Assembly (NCBI RefSeq): GCF_002798305.1
Contig: NZ_PCGR01000002.1
Coordinates: 110,034-174,033 of the forward strand
From: Chryseomicrobium excrementi
GTDB lineage: Bacteria; Bacillota; Bacilli; Bacillales_A; Planococcaceae
Direction: 5' to 3'
Length of the DNA: 64,000 nt
The notes under the pieces: model-generated
Databases searched by the model: none
Told to the model about the DNA's origin: nothing
The model's input: the letters and a program-made list of their open reading frames with translations, nothing else
Program-made: the position numbers and the translations under genes
In this document: one piece after another, positions 15,342 to 24,284 of the stretch
Layout of the letters: every line of letters begins with the position of its first letter
Position numbering within the stretch: the stretch's first letter is position 1

Positions 15342-16049
15342 GTGGTTGAAATAAATTATCTTCTGGCATTTGGGGCAGGATTGTTGTCATTTGTTTCTCC
15401 CTGTTCTCTACCACTATATCCTGCATTTCTCTCATACATCACGGGAATGTCGGTAAATGATCTAAAGAATAATAAACATCTGGTCAATAAGGGTGCCGTG
15501 GTCCACACTCTATTATTCTTGACCGGCTTTTCATTGATTTTTCTAGCCCTTGGGCTATCCACATCGTTTATTGGATCATTCTTTTTCGTGTACCAAGATT
15601 TGCTTCGACAACTCGGCGCTATCGTTCTCGTATTTTTTGGTTGTGTCCTTACCGGCATGTTGAAATTTGATTTTCTGATGAAAGAGAAGAAGTTCCAGTT
15701 CCAGAAAAGGCCTTCCGGTTACCTAGGAAGCATATTGATAGGCGTGGCATTTGCAGCTGGTTGGACCCCCTGCACGGGACCGATTTTAGCTGCAGTCATG
15801 GCGATGGGAATTACTGACCCTGGAAAAGGTCTATCCTATATGCTCTTTTATGTTCTGGGTTTTGCAATTCCATTTTTAGTCTTGTCATTGTTCATCGGCA
15901 GAATGTCGTTCCTCCAGAGAAACAGCAATCTGTTCATGAAACTCGGTGGGGTATTGATGATTCTGATGGGAATCTTATTATATTTTGATATGATGATCAA
16001 AATTATTTCATTTTTAACGGGTATATTCGGAGGATTCACTGGATTTTAA
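15342..16049 (+). CDS. ccdA: CcdA-type thiol-disulfide transmembrane protein
   Basis: 235 residues with six membrane helices. CcdA passes electrons from cytoplasmic thioredoxin to extracytoplasmic thiol proteins. Conserved features are the FVSPCSLPLYP motif (Cys21) in helix 1 and GWTPCTGP in helix 4, each with the redox Cys. GTG start with GGAGG at 15327-15331. It sits directly before a ResA-like partner, the expected acceptor. Confidence 0.9.
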   Translation: MVEINYLLAFGAGLLSFVSPCSLPLYPAFLSYITGMSVNDLKNNKHLVNKGAVVHTLLFLTGFSLIFLALGLSTSFIGSFFFVYQDLLRQLGAIVLVFFGCVLTGMLKFDFLMKEKKFQFQKRPSGYLGSILIGVAFAAGWTPCTGPILAAVMAMGITDPGKGLSYMLFYVLGFAIPFLVLSLFIGRMSFLQRNSNLFMKLGGVLMILMGILLYFDMMIKIISFLTGIFGGFTGF

Positions 16050-16070
16050 ATTCTATATGGAGTGAGGCAT

Positions 16071-16619
16071 ATGAAAGGCAATAAAAAAAAGAAAAGATTG
16101 ATTTTTCGCGTCTGTCTGCTTAGCTTGTTTGCAGGAGTCATCACATTTACGATTTATTCTTCAGTCACAAGTGATAGTCGATCACTCATCAGTGAGGGAG
16201 ATAGAGCTCCAGACTTTGTCTTGACCGACTTGGAAGGGAAGAGTCACCGTCTCTCCGATTACAAGGGCCAGGGGGTGTTCCTAAACTTTTGGGGCACCTG
16301 GTGTAAACCTTGTGAAAAAGAGATGCCCTATATTGAAAATCAATACAATGAGTTTAAAGACCATGGGGTGCAGACCATTGCAGTCAATGTGGGAGAACCA
16401 GAGTTTAAGGTGAAGAGCTTTGTAAATCAATATGACATGAGTTTTCCTGTCGTCATCGATACAACGAAAGATGTTCAAGATTCTTATACAATAGGTCCAT
16501 TGCCCACGACACTTTTGATCAACCCAGAGGGTGAGGTCATCAAAGTCATCACCGGTGAGATGACCGAAGAAGATATAAAAACATATATGCAGATGATTCA
16601 GCCGACTGACAATCAGTAA
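16071..16619 (+). CDS. resA: ResA-like membrane-anchored thioredoxin
   Basis: 182 residues from ATG 16071 (GGAG 16059-16062); a GTG at 16062 is less well placed. An N-terminal anchor (about 11-30) precedes a TlpA/ResA thioredoxin domain with active site WCKPCEKEMP (Cys78, Cys81), cis-Pro near GPLPTTLLI and the ResA-type NVGE stretch. It reduces extracytoplasmic disulfides, classically in cytochrome c maturation. Here no cytochrome gene is near; it lies between ccdA and copC. Confidence 0.88.
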   Translation: MKGNKKKKRLIFRVCLLSLFAGVITFTIYSSVTSDSRSLISEGDRAPDFVLTDLEGKSHRLSDYKGQGVFLNFWGTWCKPCEKEMPYIENQYNEFKDHGVQTIAVNVGEPEFKVKSFVNQYDMSFPVVIDTTKDVQDSYTIGPLPTTLLINPEGEVIKVITGEMTEEDIKTYMQMIQPTDNQ

Positions 16620-16640
16620 AGGAACCTGGCAGGTGATCCT

Positions 16641-17189
16641 ATGAAAAAAATAATTGTTGTTTCCAGCTTGTTTTTGTTAGTTGCATTTCCAGTCCCGGGG
16701 ATGGCACACACATATCTTTCTTCTTCTGACCCTGAAGACGGACAAATCTTGACTACGCCTGTAGATGAAATCACATTACAGTTTGAGACAAAGGTTGAAG
16801 AACTAAGTACCATGAGCTTGTATAAAAATGGTGAAATGATAGAGATGGATCTGCGTCTCACCGAAACCAATCAGCTGGTAGGTGAAGTTGATGAAGAGTT
16901 GATAGATGGGGAGTATACCGTGGACTGGTCGATCATCGGTGAAGACGGCCACCCTATCAATGGAAATCTCTCGTTTATCATTGAATCAGCTGACAGTTCC
17001 GAGGAAGACCATATAGAGGGTGAAACTCTCGAATCCGCCAAGGAGCCAGAACAAACAGAGGTTGAAAACCTCGAATCCGCCAAGGAGCCAGACGGAACGA
17101 GAAGTATGCTTTCCTCTGTTTTGACAGGATTATTTGCATTGATCACTTTATCGGGAATTTGGCTGTTAGTTAGGAGCAAGGACAAATGA
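16641..17189 (+). CDS. copC: CopC-domain copper resistance protein with C-terminal anchor
   Basis: 182 residues. The signal peptide ends near GMAHTYLSSS, leaving the His-Thr N-terminus typical of CopC, whose first His binds copper. The CopC beta-barrel covers about 22-118 and includes GEDGHPINGN, the second copper His. An acidic linker carries a duplicated LESAKEP motif (coded by a 23-nt direct repeat at about 17028 and 17073). It ends with a membrane helix and RSKDK. It overlaps copD by four bases. Confidence 0.88.
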   Translation: MKKIIVVSSLFLLVAFPVPGMAHTYLSSSDPEDGQILTTPVDEITLQFETKVEELSTMSLYKNGEMIEMDLRLTETNQLVGEVDEELIDGEYTVDWSIIGEDGHPINGNLSFIIESADSSEEDHIEGETLESAKEPEQTEVENLESAKEPDGTRSMLSSVLTGLFALITLSGIWLLVRSKDK

Positions 17190-18268
17190 TTGAGATACTT
17201 ATTCTAGCTGCTGAAACGATGAACTATGTGTTGTTTGCGTTCCTATTCGGCTATGTGGCGCTACGCTATGTTCCTGAATCTAAGAAACCGTCTTTGATAG
17301 TTCCTCATCGTACCCTGTTACTAGCTACTCTAGGTATCATTGTATTTTCTACAAGCTCAATATTTCAGATCGTATTGTATTTTTCAGATAGCGTTGGGTT
17401 CGTACAGACGATGTTTTCAGTGCTAACAGACTTCCAAGTAGGTAAAGCATGGGTATTTATTAGTATCTTCGCTACATTCTTGTGGATGGCTATCCATACG
17501 AATGCTTCAAGGCACCTTCAAGCTGGACTTCTGTTAGCGATGGTATGTGGAGTGGGATATGCAAGTCATGTGGCATCACTAGACTTTTGGGCAGGGTTTC
17601 TCTCACATACTGTTCACTTTTTACTGATCATGATTTGGTCGGGCATTTTGATCCATGTTTCATTTTTCTCTATTAGCTATATAAACTGGCCGCATTTTTT
17701 AAAATGGTTTACCCCTTATTCCATTTTCTCGCTTTTGATTATTTTTGGAACAGGAATCTTTATCTCTTCTTATTTGATAGACGGCCAAGACTATATTAAT
17801 GCTTGGGGTCTGTCGTACGGTCAAACGCTTTTGTTAAAACATATCAGTATCATTCCATTGGTTGTCTTTGCATTTATAAACGGCTGGCTAGTAAAAAAAG
17901 CCGGACATCTTAAATTTGATCCGAAACCATGGCTAAGAGCAGAGAGCTTGTTTATTCTGATCACGTTCAGTTTTACCAGTGTCCTGGGTACACTGTCCCC
18001 TCCCCATGATGTCGACTTGACGTTACTTTCAGACGGACCAGCGCCTATTCTAGAGAATTTATTGAATGAAACGATCCGCACACCAGTACAAGGAGTGATT
18101 GATGTTTCACTGATGGGGGTGATAGTGCTCGTTATGTCTGGTTTCTTTTTGTTCATGATTGTGGCTAGCTATTACAAAAAGTTCTCTATAAAAATTCCAA
18201 TTTTCTTTGGGTTAGCGTTTATTTGTGCATTATATGTCGGACTCATGTTAAATCTATCATTCGGTTAG
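17186..18268 (+). CDS. copD: CopD-family copper resistance membrane protein
   Basis: A 360-residue protein with about eight to nine membrane helices, matching the CopD domain of YcnJ-type copper importers. Start codon overlaps the copC stop (ATGA), so translation is coupled. CopC and CopD together are thought to bring copper to or across the membrane. In Bacillus YcnJ the two domains are fused; here they are separate genes. The helix with TVHFLLIMIWSGILIHVSFF holds His residues usual in CopD. Confidence 0.85.
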   Translation: MIEILILAAETMNYVLFAFLFGYVALRYVPESKKPSLIVPHRTLLLATLGIIVFSTSSIFQIVLYFSDSVGFVQTMFSVLTDFQVGKAWVFISIFATFLWMAIHTNASRHLQAGLLLAMVCGVGYASHVASLDFWAGFLSHTVHFLLIMIWSGILIHVSFFSISYINWPHFLKWFTPYSIFSLLIIFGTGIFISSYLIDGQDYINAWGLSYGQTLLLKHISIIPLVVFAFINGWLVKKAGHLKFDPKPWLRAESLFILITFSFTSVLGTLSPPHDVDLTLLSDGPAPILENLLNETIRTPVQGVIDVSLMGVIVLVMSGFFLFMIVASYYKKFSIKIPIFFGLAFICALYVGLMLNLSFG

Positions 18269-18280
18269 GGGAATACAGCA

Positions 18281-18949
18281 ATGAAAAACAAACCATTTAG
18301 AATAGCGATGCTTGCAACACTCGTGATTTTTGCAGTCATCTCAGCTTTTGTGATTTTCAATCAGAAGGATCAGGACGTCATTTCAACAAGCGACGAGTTC
18401 CCTCCGATAGAGGGTCAACCGACCATGGGGAACTCTGAATCCGTTGTTCAAGTAGTAGAGTTCGGAGACTTTAAATGCCCTTCTTGTAAAGCGTGGGGAG
18501 AGTCGATTTATCCCCAGTTAATCAAAGATTATGTAGAGACTGATAAGATTTCTTTCTCATATATCAATGTATTGTTCCATGGCAAGGAATCAGAACTTGC
18601 CTCCTTGGCCGCCGAATCTGTGTATAAAATGGACCCATCATCTTATTGGGATTTCCAGAAAAGATTATATGAAGAACAGCCGACGCAAAATCATGACGGC
18701 AAGTGGGTGACAATTGAAAAGCTTCTAGAAGTTGCAGCTGAGACGACTGAAGTGGACTTGGAAGAGCTAGAAACTGAGTTGAATGAACGGACGATGCAAG
18801 AGGAAGTGGATCTGGACGCAGAACTTGTAAGAGAATTTGACGTTCAATTTACACCAAGTATCATGGTGAACGGGACAATGCTTGAAGATCCATTTGACTA
18901 TGACGCTATCAAATCATTGATTGATGAAGGACTTGAGGATAATCAGTAA
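18281..18949 (+). CDS. bdbD: BdbD-like DsbA-family thiol oxidase
   Basis: 222 residues with an N-terminal membrane anchor (about 7-26) and a DsbA thioredoxin fold. Active site is CPSC (Cys66, Cys69) in GDFKCPSCKAWGE, and the cis-Pro loop is VQFTPSIMVNG. It would form disulfide bonds in secreted proteins, reoxidised by BdbC, which follows with a one-base overlap. Confidence 0.9.
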   Translation: MKNKPFRIAMLATLVIFAVISAFVIFNQKDQDVISTSDEFPPIEGQPTMGNSESVVQVVEFGDFKCPSCKAWGESIYPQLIKDYVETDKISFSYINVLFHGKESELASLAAESVYKMDPSSYWDFQKRLYEEQPTQNHDGKWVTIEKLLEVAAETTEVDLEELETELNERTMQEEVDLDAELVREFDVQFTPSIMVNGTMLEDPFDYDAIKSLIDEGLEDNQ

Positions 18950-19374
18950 TGAAGATAAATACTCTACGTAGCACCTTACTTTTTGCAGCTTGGGTCGTGT
19001 CGATGGTCGCCACCTTTGGAAGTTTGTATTTTAGCGAAATTAGAGGATTTATTCCCTGTGACCTTTGTTGGTTTCAAAGAATATTCATGTATCCACTGAC
19101 ATTGATTCTAGGGATTGGTGTGTTTCAGAGCGATTATTCAGTGAGAAAATTTGTGTTTCCACTTGCAATAGTAGGGGGCACGATATCATTTTTCCATTAT
19201 ATGGAACAGAAGGTTCCTGGCTTTGGAGGGATAAAGCCTTGTGTCAGTGGTGTGCCCTGTAGTGCAGAGTATATCAATTGGCTGGGGTTCATCACTATCC
19301 CGTTTCTTGCTCTAATCGCATTTACTCTCATTACAGTATTCATGTTCTTATTACACCGTGTATCAAAGAAATGA
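18949..19374 (+). CDS. bdbC: BdbC-like DsbB-family quinone-dependent oxidoreductase
   Basis: 141 residues, four membrane helices. The first pair Cys37/Cys40 (CDLCWFQR) and second pair Cys98/Cys104 (KPCVSGVPC) are those of DsbB/BdbC, and Arg43 follows as in DsbB. It reoxidises BdbD using quinone. The ATG overlaps the bdbD stop (TAATG), so the pair is coupled. Confidence 0.92.
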   Translation: MKINTLRSTLLFAAWVVSMVATFGSLYFSEIRGFIPCDLCWFQRIFMYPLTLILGIGVFQSDYSVRKFVFPLAIVGGTISFFHYMEQKVPGFGGIKPCVSGVPCSAEYINWLGFITIPFLALIAFTLITVFMFLLHRVSKK

Positions 19375-19413
19375 CCGCCTAAACTATCTAAACTTTAAAA
19401 AGGGTGGAATAAA

Positions 19414-20148
19414 GTGAATAATTTTTTTGGTCAGATCAGCAACACTTTCAGTGAACCTTTTTTGGAGTTATTTTATCAGGCACAGAATTTTCCAATCATT
19501 GCAGGCTTCTTTCTTGGGGTGGTTGGTGCTTTGGCACCTTGTCAGTTTACGGGAAACTTAGGCGCTATAGCTATTTATGGGAATCGGTCAATTCAGAATA
19601 AGATCGCATGGGCTGAAGTCTTTTTATTTATACTCGGTAAAATCTTTGTCTTCTCGTTCCTTGGTCTAGTTGTATGGTATTTTGGCAATGAGATCGAGCA
19701 ATCCCTTCTCAATTATTTTCCCTGGATCAGAAAGATAGTCGGGCCGTTAATGATCATTATCGGATTGTTCTTACTGGGAATCTTTAAATCGCGAATGGGC
19801 GTGGAATTTATAAAACTTCCTGACAAGTGGTTCAAAAAAGGAAAGTTAGGTGCTTTCTTGATGGGCGTCAGTTTCTCTCTTGGATTTTGTCCAACCATGT
19901 TTGTCTTATTTTTTGTCACGCTCTTGCCCTATTCATTTACAGTTGGTTACGGCTACATTTTACCCACTGTCTTCTCAATCGGAACATCACTGCCACTATT
20001 GATTGCCATCTTTTTATTGTGGCTAGTCGATGTTGATAATAGAAAATTAAAAATGAACGGCCGAAATTTCGGTGGCTATCTCCAAAAGGCTACAGGATTA
20101 TTTATCATTTTTTTAGGCATCGTCGATTTCACCGTTTATTGGTTGTGA
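19414..20148 (+). CDS. CcdA/TauE-like membrane protein with paired cysteines
   Basis: 244 residues with six helices in the CcdA/DsbD-beta (LysE-like) fold. LAPCQFTGN in helix 1 and LGFCPTMF in helix 4 mirror the two redox Cys positions of CcdA, so it may be a second thiol carrier; sulfite exporter or UreH-like labels are alternatives. GTG start with AAAGGGTGG before it. Last gene of the series before a terminator, and its position suggests a partner in the disulfide relay. Confidence 0.75.
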   Translation: MNNFFGQISNTFSEPFLELFYQAQNFPIIAGFFLGVVGALAPCQFTGNLGAIAIYGNRSIQNKIAWAEVFLFILGKIFVFSFLGLVVWYFGNEIEQSLLNYFPWIRKIVGPLMIIIGLFLLGIFKSRMGVEFIKLPDKWFKKGKLGAFLMGVSFSLGFCPTMFVLFFVTLLPYSFTVGYGYILPTVFSIGTSLPLLIAIFLLWLVDVDNRKLKMNGRNFGGYLQKATGLFIIFLGIVDFTVYWL

Positions 20149-20293
20149 TGTTGAAAATATAGGATGACTGTGAACAGAGATATTGTAAAATATTAAACTG
20201 TGTTGAGTTTTCACTAAACATTAAATATCTTAAAGTAAAAATGTGATGGAGATGGTCTTCAAGGCAGTCATTACTAAAACATAAATAAATTCT

Positions 20294-20345
20294 AAAACCC
20301 GCGTCAGAAGGATTGTGGAATCTTTCTGACGCGGGTTTATTTTTA
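20294..20345. terminator. Terminator ending the cadC-thiol-copper series
   Basis: AAACCCGCGTCAGAA / TTCTGACGCGGGTTT strong stem followed by ATTTTTA. It also serves the minus-strand gene remnant to the right. Confidence 0.88.
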
Positions 20346-20351
20346 CGATAA

Positions 20352-21261
20352 TTATCTTTCTAATTCTCTTTCCTTAGTTTCTCGATCTAATTGTAGAAAT
20401 GCACTTTTAAGTTCTTTCGTTGAACTTAGATGTGGATTTAAATTATCTAGATGTTTCTCAAAATCGTTCTTGGATTGAATATGAGGATTCTTTATCAGTT
20501 GCCATCCTATCGCAATCCCATGTTTTGATTCAGCTTGTAGATTGGGTTGCTTTAGTACCTTCGCAAGCCGAGCATTCAGATGGCTAGAGTTCAGATATTC
20601 AAGTCTTGGCACATCTTTGTGGTTTGTCTGACTCAAGAATTTATCGGTATTAAGAGACTGTGCAATACCTGATTTATCGATGAAGCGCTCAGCCTCGGAT
20701 TTCTTAAAGAACGTCCGTTGAGAGCTTTCTCCACCTTCGATTGTCACAGCGTATTTTCCTTCATCAATCTTTGTTACTTCCACGATATCCTCGATCTTTT
20801 TGTATTCAGTGGCGAGCTGTCCCTTATTCTCTAACACATTCAGTACGTGATAGCGTTCTGTTAGCTCATCAATCGGTAAGATCCGGTTCGTATTGGTACG
20901 TAAGAAATGATGCTGGTCACGTTCACTCTGTTCAACTTTTGCGTAGATGACGAGACCGTTCTTGCTGTCGAACAGTTGAAGTGTCGGTTTATCCTCAAAA
21001 GATATGCCTAGTTTCGATTCGATTGATTCTTTGACCTGTTCTGGATCGATGGATTGATAGAACTCTTTGATCTTCTCGCTTTGCATGTCATTGATATACT
21101 CGATCGTCTCTTTCGAGACGTCCTGCACCTCTTTGATTGCCTGTTTCGCAAGGTTCAAGTCTTGAGCCCATGTAGCGATATAACCGGTAGATGAAAGGTC
21201 GGTATCCAGTCCGTAATATCGAGAGACGATATACGCAGCGCATTCGGCCTGTGCCTCTTTA
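20352..21261 (-). pseudogene. C-terminal remnant of an ArdC/LtrC-like zinc-protease antirestriction protein
   Basis: In this frame, bases below about 21262 encode KEAQAECAAYIVSRYYGLDT and then STGYIATWAQD, the hallmark segment after the HExxH motif in ArdC/LtrC-like metallopeptidases. About 270 more polar residues follow. The N-terminal part with HExxH is missing: the frame runs straight out of a coupling-protein gene at about 21262. This is the right side of a deletion that joined two conjugation genes. An ATG at 21158 could still express the tail. Confidence 0.7.
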
Positions 21262-21976
21262 TGTCCTCTCGGAAGTTGAAGTCACTTGTACGTGTCATCT
21301 CACTGATTTTCTTCAATGTGAAGATGCTGACCTGTGAAGCAAAGGATGAAGTGACACTCGTTCGGGTGTTGCCTCCAAGAGTCGTGAGCCCTTTTAACAG
21401 CTGATAGGCCGGATGATGTGGACCTAAGTCTTCATCTACCCAATTCCGGAACGATTCCTCGTCAGGAGCAACATATTCATTGAAAGCATTTAAGACGTCC
21501 TGCATGCTGGCGTTCGGGATCTCGGTCTTGCAATAGACGATGAGTCCCGCAAGCATCTTTTGTGCACGCTCCATGAAGAAGTCTTCTTTTCCGTCTTTCG
21601 TTGAGTTTTTAGCAATCGTGACGGAGACGCTTTGTGCATCTTGGTCATCGAACACGTAATCGAGCAAGTTGTAGTTGTCCTGATTGAAGTTGATGAAGTC
21701 GATCTGGTAGACCTTGTAGCCTTGCTTGCGTTTGATGGCTGCGGTCTGTTCGAACAGTTCCCCTTTCGGGTCTGTCACGATCAATGTCTCTTCTCGGTTG
21801 TTGATGAGGTTCGGGATGACGTAAGACTGTCCTTTACCACTCCCACTTGAACCGACGATGTAGACGTTCCGGTTATCGATCTCTGTCGTACGTGGGATGA
21901 TCATCAATTGCTTTTTATCAGGAACTTTCCCGACGATCAGACCGTTCTCGAGTTGCTGCAGGAAAATCCGCAACAC
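21262..21976 (-). pseudogene. Truncated VirD4/TraG-type conjugation coupling protein
   Basis: Residues ENGLIVGKVPDKKQL, NRNVYIVGSSGSGKGQS (Walker A), TLIVTDPKGELFEQ and TSVTSSFASQVSIFT are those of a type IV coupling protein ATPase, which pumps DNA during conjugation. The N-terminal membrane part is absent before 21976, and the C-terminal half stops after MTRTSDFNFRE, where the sequence switches to the metallopeptidase remnant in another frame. Both ends are broken, so it is a relic. Confidence 0.85.
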
Positions 21977-22054
21977 CCTGAAGCGCTAAAAAAGCTTGAG
22001 GCTCGATCGAATTATTGGCAAGGCACAAAAGAATGGTTGAACTCACTTCAATAA
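21965..22054 (+). pseudogene. Possible 3' remnant of an unknown gene
   Basis: A plus-strand frame reads PEALKKLEARSNYWQGTKEW and ends at 22052-22054. It begins inside the broken 5' edge of the coupling-protein remnant, so this may be the far side of an old junction. Too short to identify. Confidence 0.25.
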
Positions 22055-22143
22055 GGGAAGCAGATAAGTAGACGAACTATTCAGATGACGGTAAAATTAT
22101 ACTTGTATAATGTATAGTCATCTTACCCCAAAGGAGTGTTTCG

Positions 22144-23037
22144 ATGTATAAAGAAGTAACAGTAGCAGGTAGTGGTGTTCTCGGTAGTCAAATCGCTTTT
22201 CAAACCGCGTTACATGGTTTTCAAGTGACCGTGTACGACATTTCAGACGAGGCGATTGCTAAAGGAAAAGAGCGAGTAGAAGGGTGGCAGCCTCGCTACG
22301 CAGAAGATTTAGGCACGTCTCAAGAAAGTATGACAGAGGCACTTGGGCGAATCACCTATTCTTCAAATCTTGCCGAAGCGGTCTCGAACGCTGATTTAGT
22401 TATTGAGGCAGTTCCAGAAGTCGTAGCAATCAAAACAGAGTTTTATCAAAAATTAGGAGAGGTCGCCCCTGAGAAAACGGTCTTCGTGACCAACTCATCG
22501 ACTCTTTTACCCAGTCAATTTGCAGAGGCAACAGGCCGACCTGAAAAGTTTTTAGCGCTCCATTTTGCAAATGAAATCTGGAAGAACAATACGGGTGAAG
22601 TCATGAAGCACCCAGGCACAGACGAAACTTACTTTAATGAAGTGTTAGAATTCGCAACGAATATTGGGATGGTCGCGCTGCCGATCCATAAAGAACAACC
22701 GGGGTATATTTTAAACTCTTTGCTTGTTCCTTTCTTAGAGGCAGCACAACAACTGGTCGTCAATGGTGTTTCGGATCCAGAGACCGTCGATAAGACGTGG
22801 ATGATTGGGACGGGAGCGCCGAAAGGGCCGTTTGCTATATTAGATATTGTGGGACTGACCACAGCGTATAACATTTCTTCTGGAAAGGCGAAAGCCTTTA
22901 ATAGCGAAGCCCATAGAAAAGCATCAGAGTATTTGAAAACTGAGTACATCGACAAAGGGAAACTAGGAATTGCCACAGGCGAAGGGTTTTACACGTACCC
23001 TCATCCAAATTACGAAAAAGAAGATTTCTTAAAATAA
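22144..23037 (+). CDS. 3-hydroxyacyl-CoA dehydrogenase (NAD-dependent)
   Basis: 297 residues. The N-terminal Rossmann fold has GSGVLGSQIAF (GxGxxG), DLVIEAVPE and FVTNSSTLLPSQ; ALHFANEIW stands where the family has the catalytic His (HF.NP), and the C-terminal dimer domain includes GTGAPKGPFAILD. It would oxidise 3-hydroxybutyryl- or related acyl-CoA. GGAG precedes the ATG, and TATAAT lies at 22106. A typical stand-alone Hbd-like enzyme between mobile relics; substrate unsure. Confidence 0.85.
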   Translation: MYKEVTVAGSGVLGSQIAFQTALHGFQVTVYDISDEAIAKGKERVEGWQPRYAEDLGTSQESMTEALGRITYSSNLAEAVSNADLVIEAVPEVVAIKTEFYQKLGEVAPEKTVFVTNSSTLLPSQFAEATGRPEKFLALHFANEIWKNNTGEVMKHPGTDETYFNEVLEFATNIGMVALPIHKEQPGYILNSLLVPFLEAAQQLVVNGVSDPETVDKTWMIGTGAPKGPFAILDIVGLTTAYNISSGKAKAFNSEAHRKASEYLKTEYIDKGKLGIATGEGFYTYPHPNYEKEDFLK

Positions 23038-23044
23038 TATCTAC

Positions 23045-23079
23045 AGAACCTGTGCCTCAATGCACAGGTTCTTTTTTTG
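23045..23079 (+). terminator. Terminator after the dehydrogenase
   Basis: AGAACCTGTGC / TGCACAGGTTCT followed by seven T. Confidence 0.9.
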
Positions 23080-23589
23080 AAAAGGCTCTGTTAAAATTAG
23101 TTTAGTCTAACTAATTAACTCAAGAGTGTTTCGCATAAATGAAAATTTTTATAAATAAAAAGTCAGACATTCTCAAATTACTATGTAATATGAGTAGAAT
23201 AATTGACATGAGTTATATAAAGTTTAAACGTATAGATAATTATTTTTATTATAATGGTAAAAATTTCATGAATTTTTAAGTTGTTTATAAACACTTTTTA
23301 CAGGCTTTCTATATGGCTTAGTTTTATCATTTGTTTTTGGTATTAGTCCTACCTCCAATACGATATACATAAATGTTTTTTCGGGTTTGATTTTTAGCTT
23401 AGGATTTTTAATTTATTCATCAATACGAAAATAAAAGTATGGTTAATTATCTCAATCGCAAGCGAGCTGATAAAATTAAAATAACTTTAAATGATGCAAT
23501 GTCTGAACTTAGTTGATATCTAGCCATTATTATTAAAATAATTTTTAAATTATTCAAAAAGAATTTGGTGAGTGTAATATAAAATGTGC
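23080..23589. other. AT-rich region with a membrane-protein fragment
   Basis: No complete gene. From about 23289 to 23434 a plus-strand frame without a start codon reads TGFLYGLVLSFVFGI and ends in SSIRK, like the tail of a small membrane protein; a stop lies just before it. Confidence 0.35.
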
Positions 23590-24108
23590 TCACCTTTCGT
23601 ACTTAAGTGCTTTTACAAGTTTGTAAAATGTAGTTTTCTTTATTTTTAAACTTTGCATGACACTCACCGCAGTGATTTCTCCAGCTTGCCATCTATTATA
23701 TACTTCTATAAACTCATCAGAGATTTCTATCTGGGGCCGCCCAAATTTCACTCCATTTTTCAAGGCTGTATCTATACCTTCTCGTTGACTCTTTCGAATT
23801 CGATTTCGGTCTTCTTCAGCCATCCAGGAAAGAATCTGCAGTACAAGGTCTGCAATAAATGTTCCCAAACTATCTTTATACTGTGTCGTATCGAGTAACG
23901 GCATATCCATAACTACAATATCAGCTTCAAGATTCTTGGTCAGGTCATTCCATTCTTTAAGAATCTCTTCTTTATTTCGTCCAAACCGATCTAATGAATG
24001 AATGTATAGGACGTCACCTTTTCGAATGATTCGTTTCAATAGTTGATACTGTGGCCGGTCGAAGTTCTTAACACTTTGTTTATCCATATAATGGAGAAAA
24101 GCGGCCAA
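23590..24108 (-). pseudogene. Serine resolvase lacking its N-terminus
   Basis: About 165 residues of a resolvase/invertase. The stretch DKQSVKNFDRPQYQLLK corresponds to residues about 35-50 of the family; SLDRFGRNKEE and EEDRNRIRKSQREG follow, then a helix-turn-helix end (ISDEFIEVYN to KKTTFYKLVKAL). The first ~30 residues with the catalytic Ser (YxRVSxxxQ) are missing, so it cannot cut DNA. An inverted repeat GGAGAAAAG/CTTTTCTCC (24092-24138) lies at the break. Confidence 0.82.
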
Positions 24109-24284
24109 TCAAAGCGTCTCTTTTCTCCAGTTTTTTCGTCAAGGTATATTTACGAGCAGATTTATTCTGACATAAAAAAAGATAAGAGATATTAGAAAAT
24201 TTTGATATAATATTAAAAGGAAGAAATATCCCTGTTAATTTATGTAAGTTAGGCTTAGGGAACAATACGGAGGAGGACATTCAG

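Noticed and set aside
20352-21976. A functional two-gene conjugation unit
   Set aside because: Both genes are broken, with a frame change at about 21262; the relaxase and channel genes are absent.
23289-23434. Small membrane protein gene
   Set aside because: It has no start codon and a stop just upstream, so it was noted only as a fragment.
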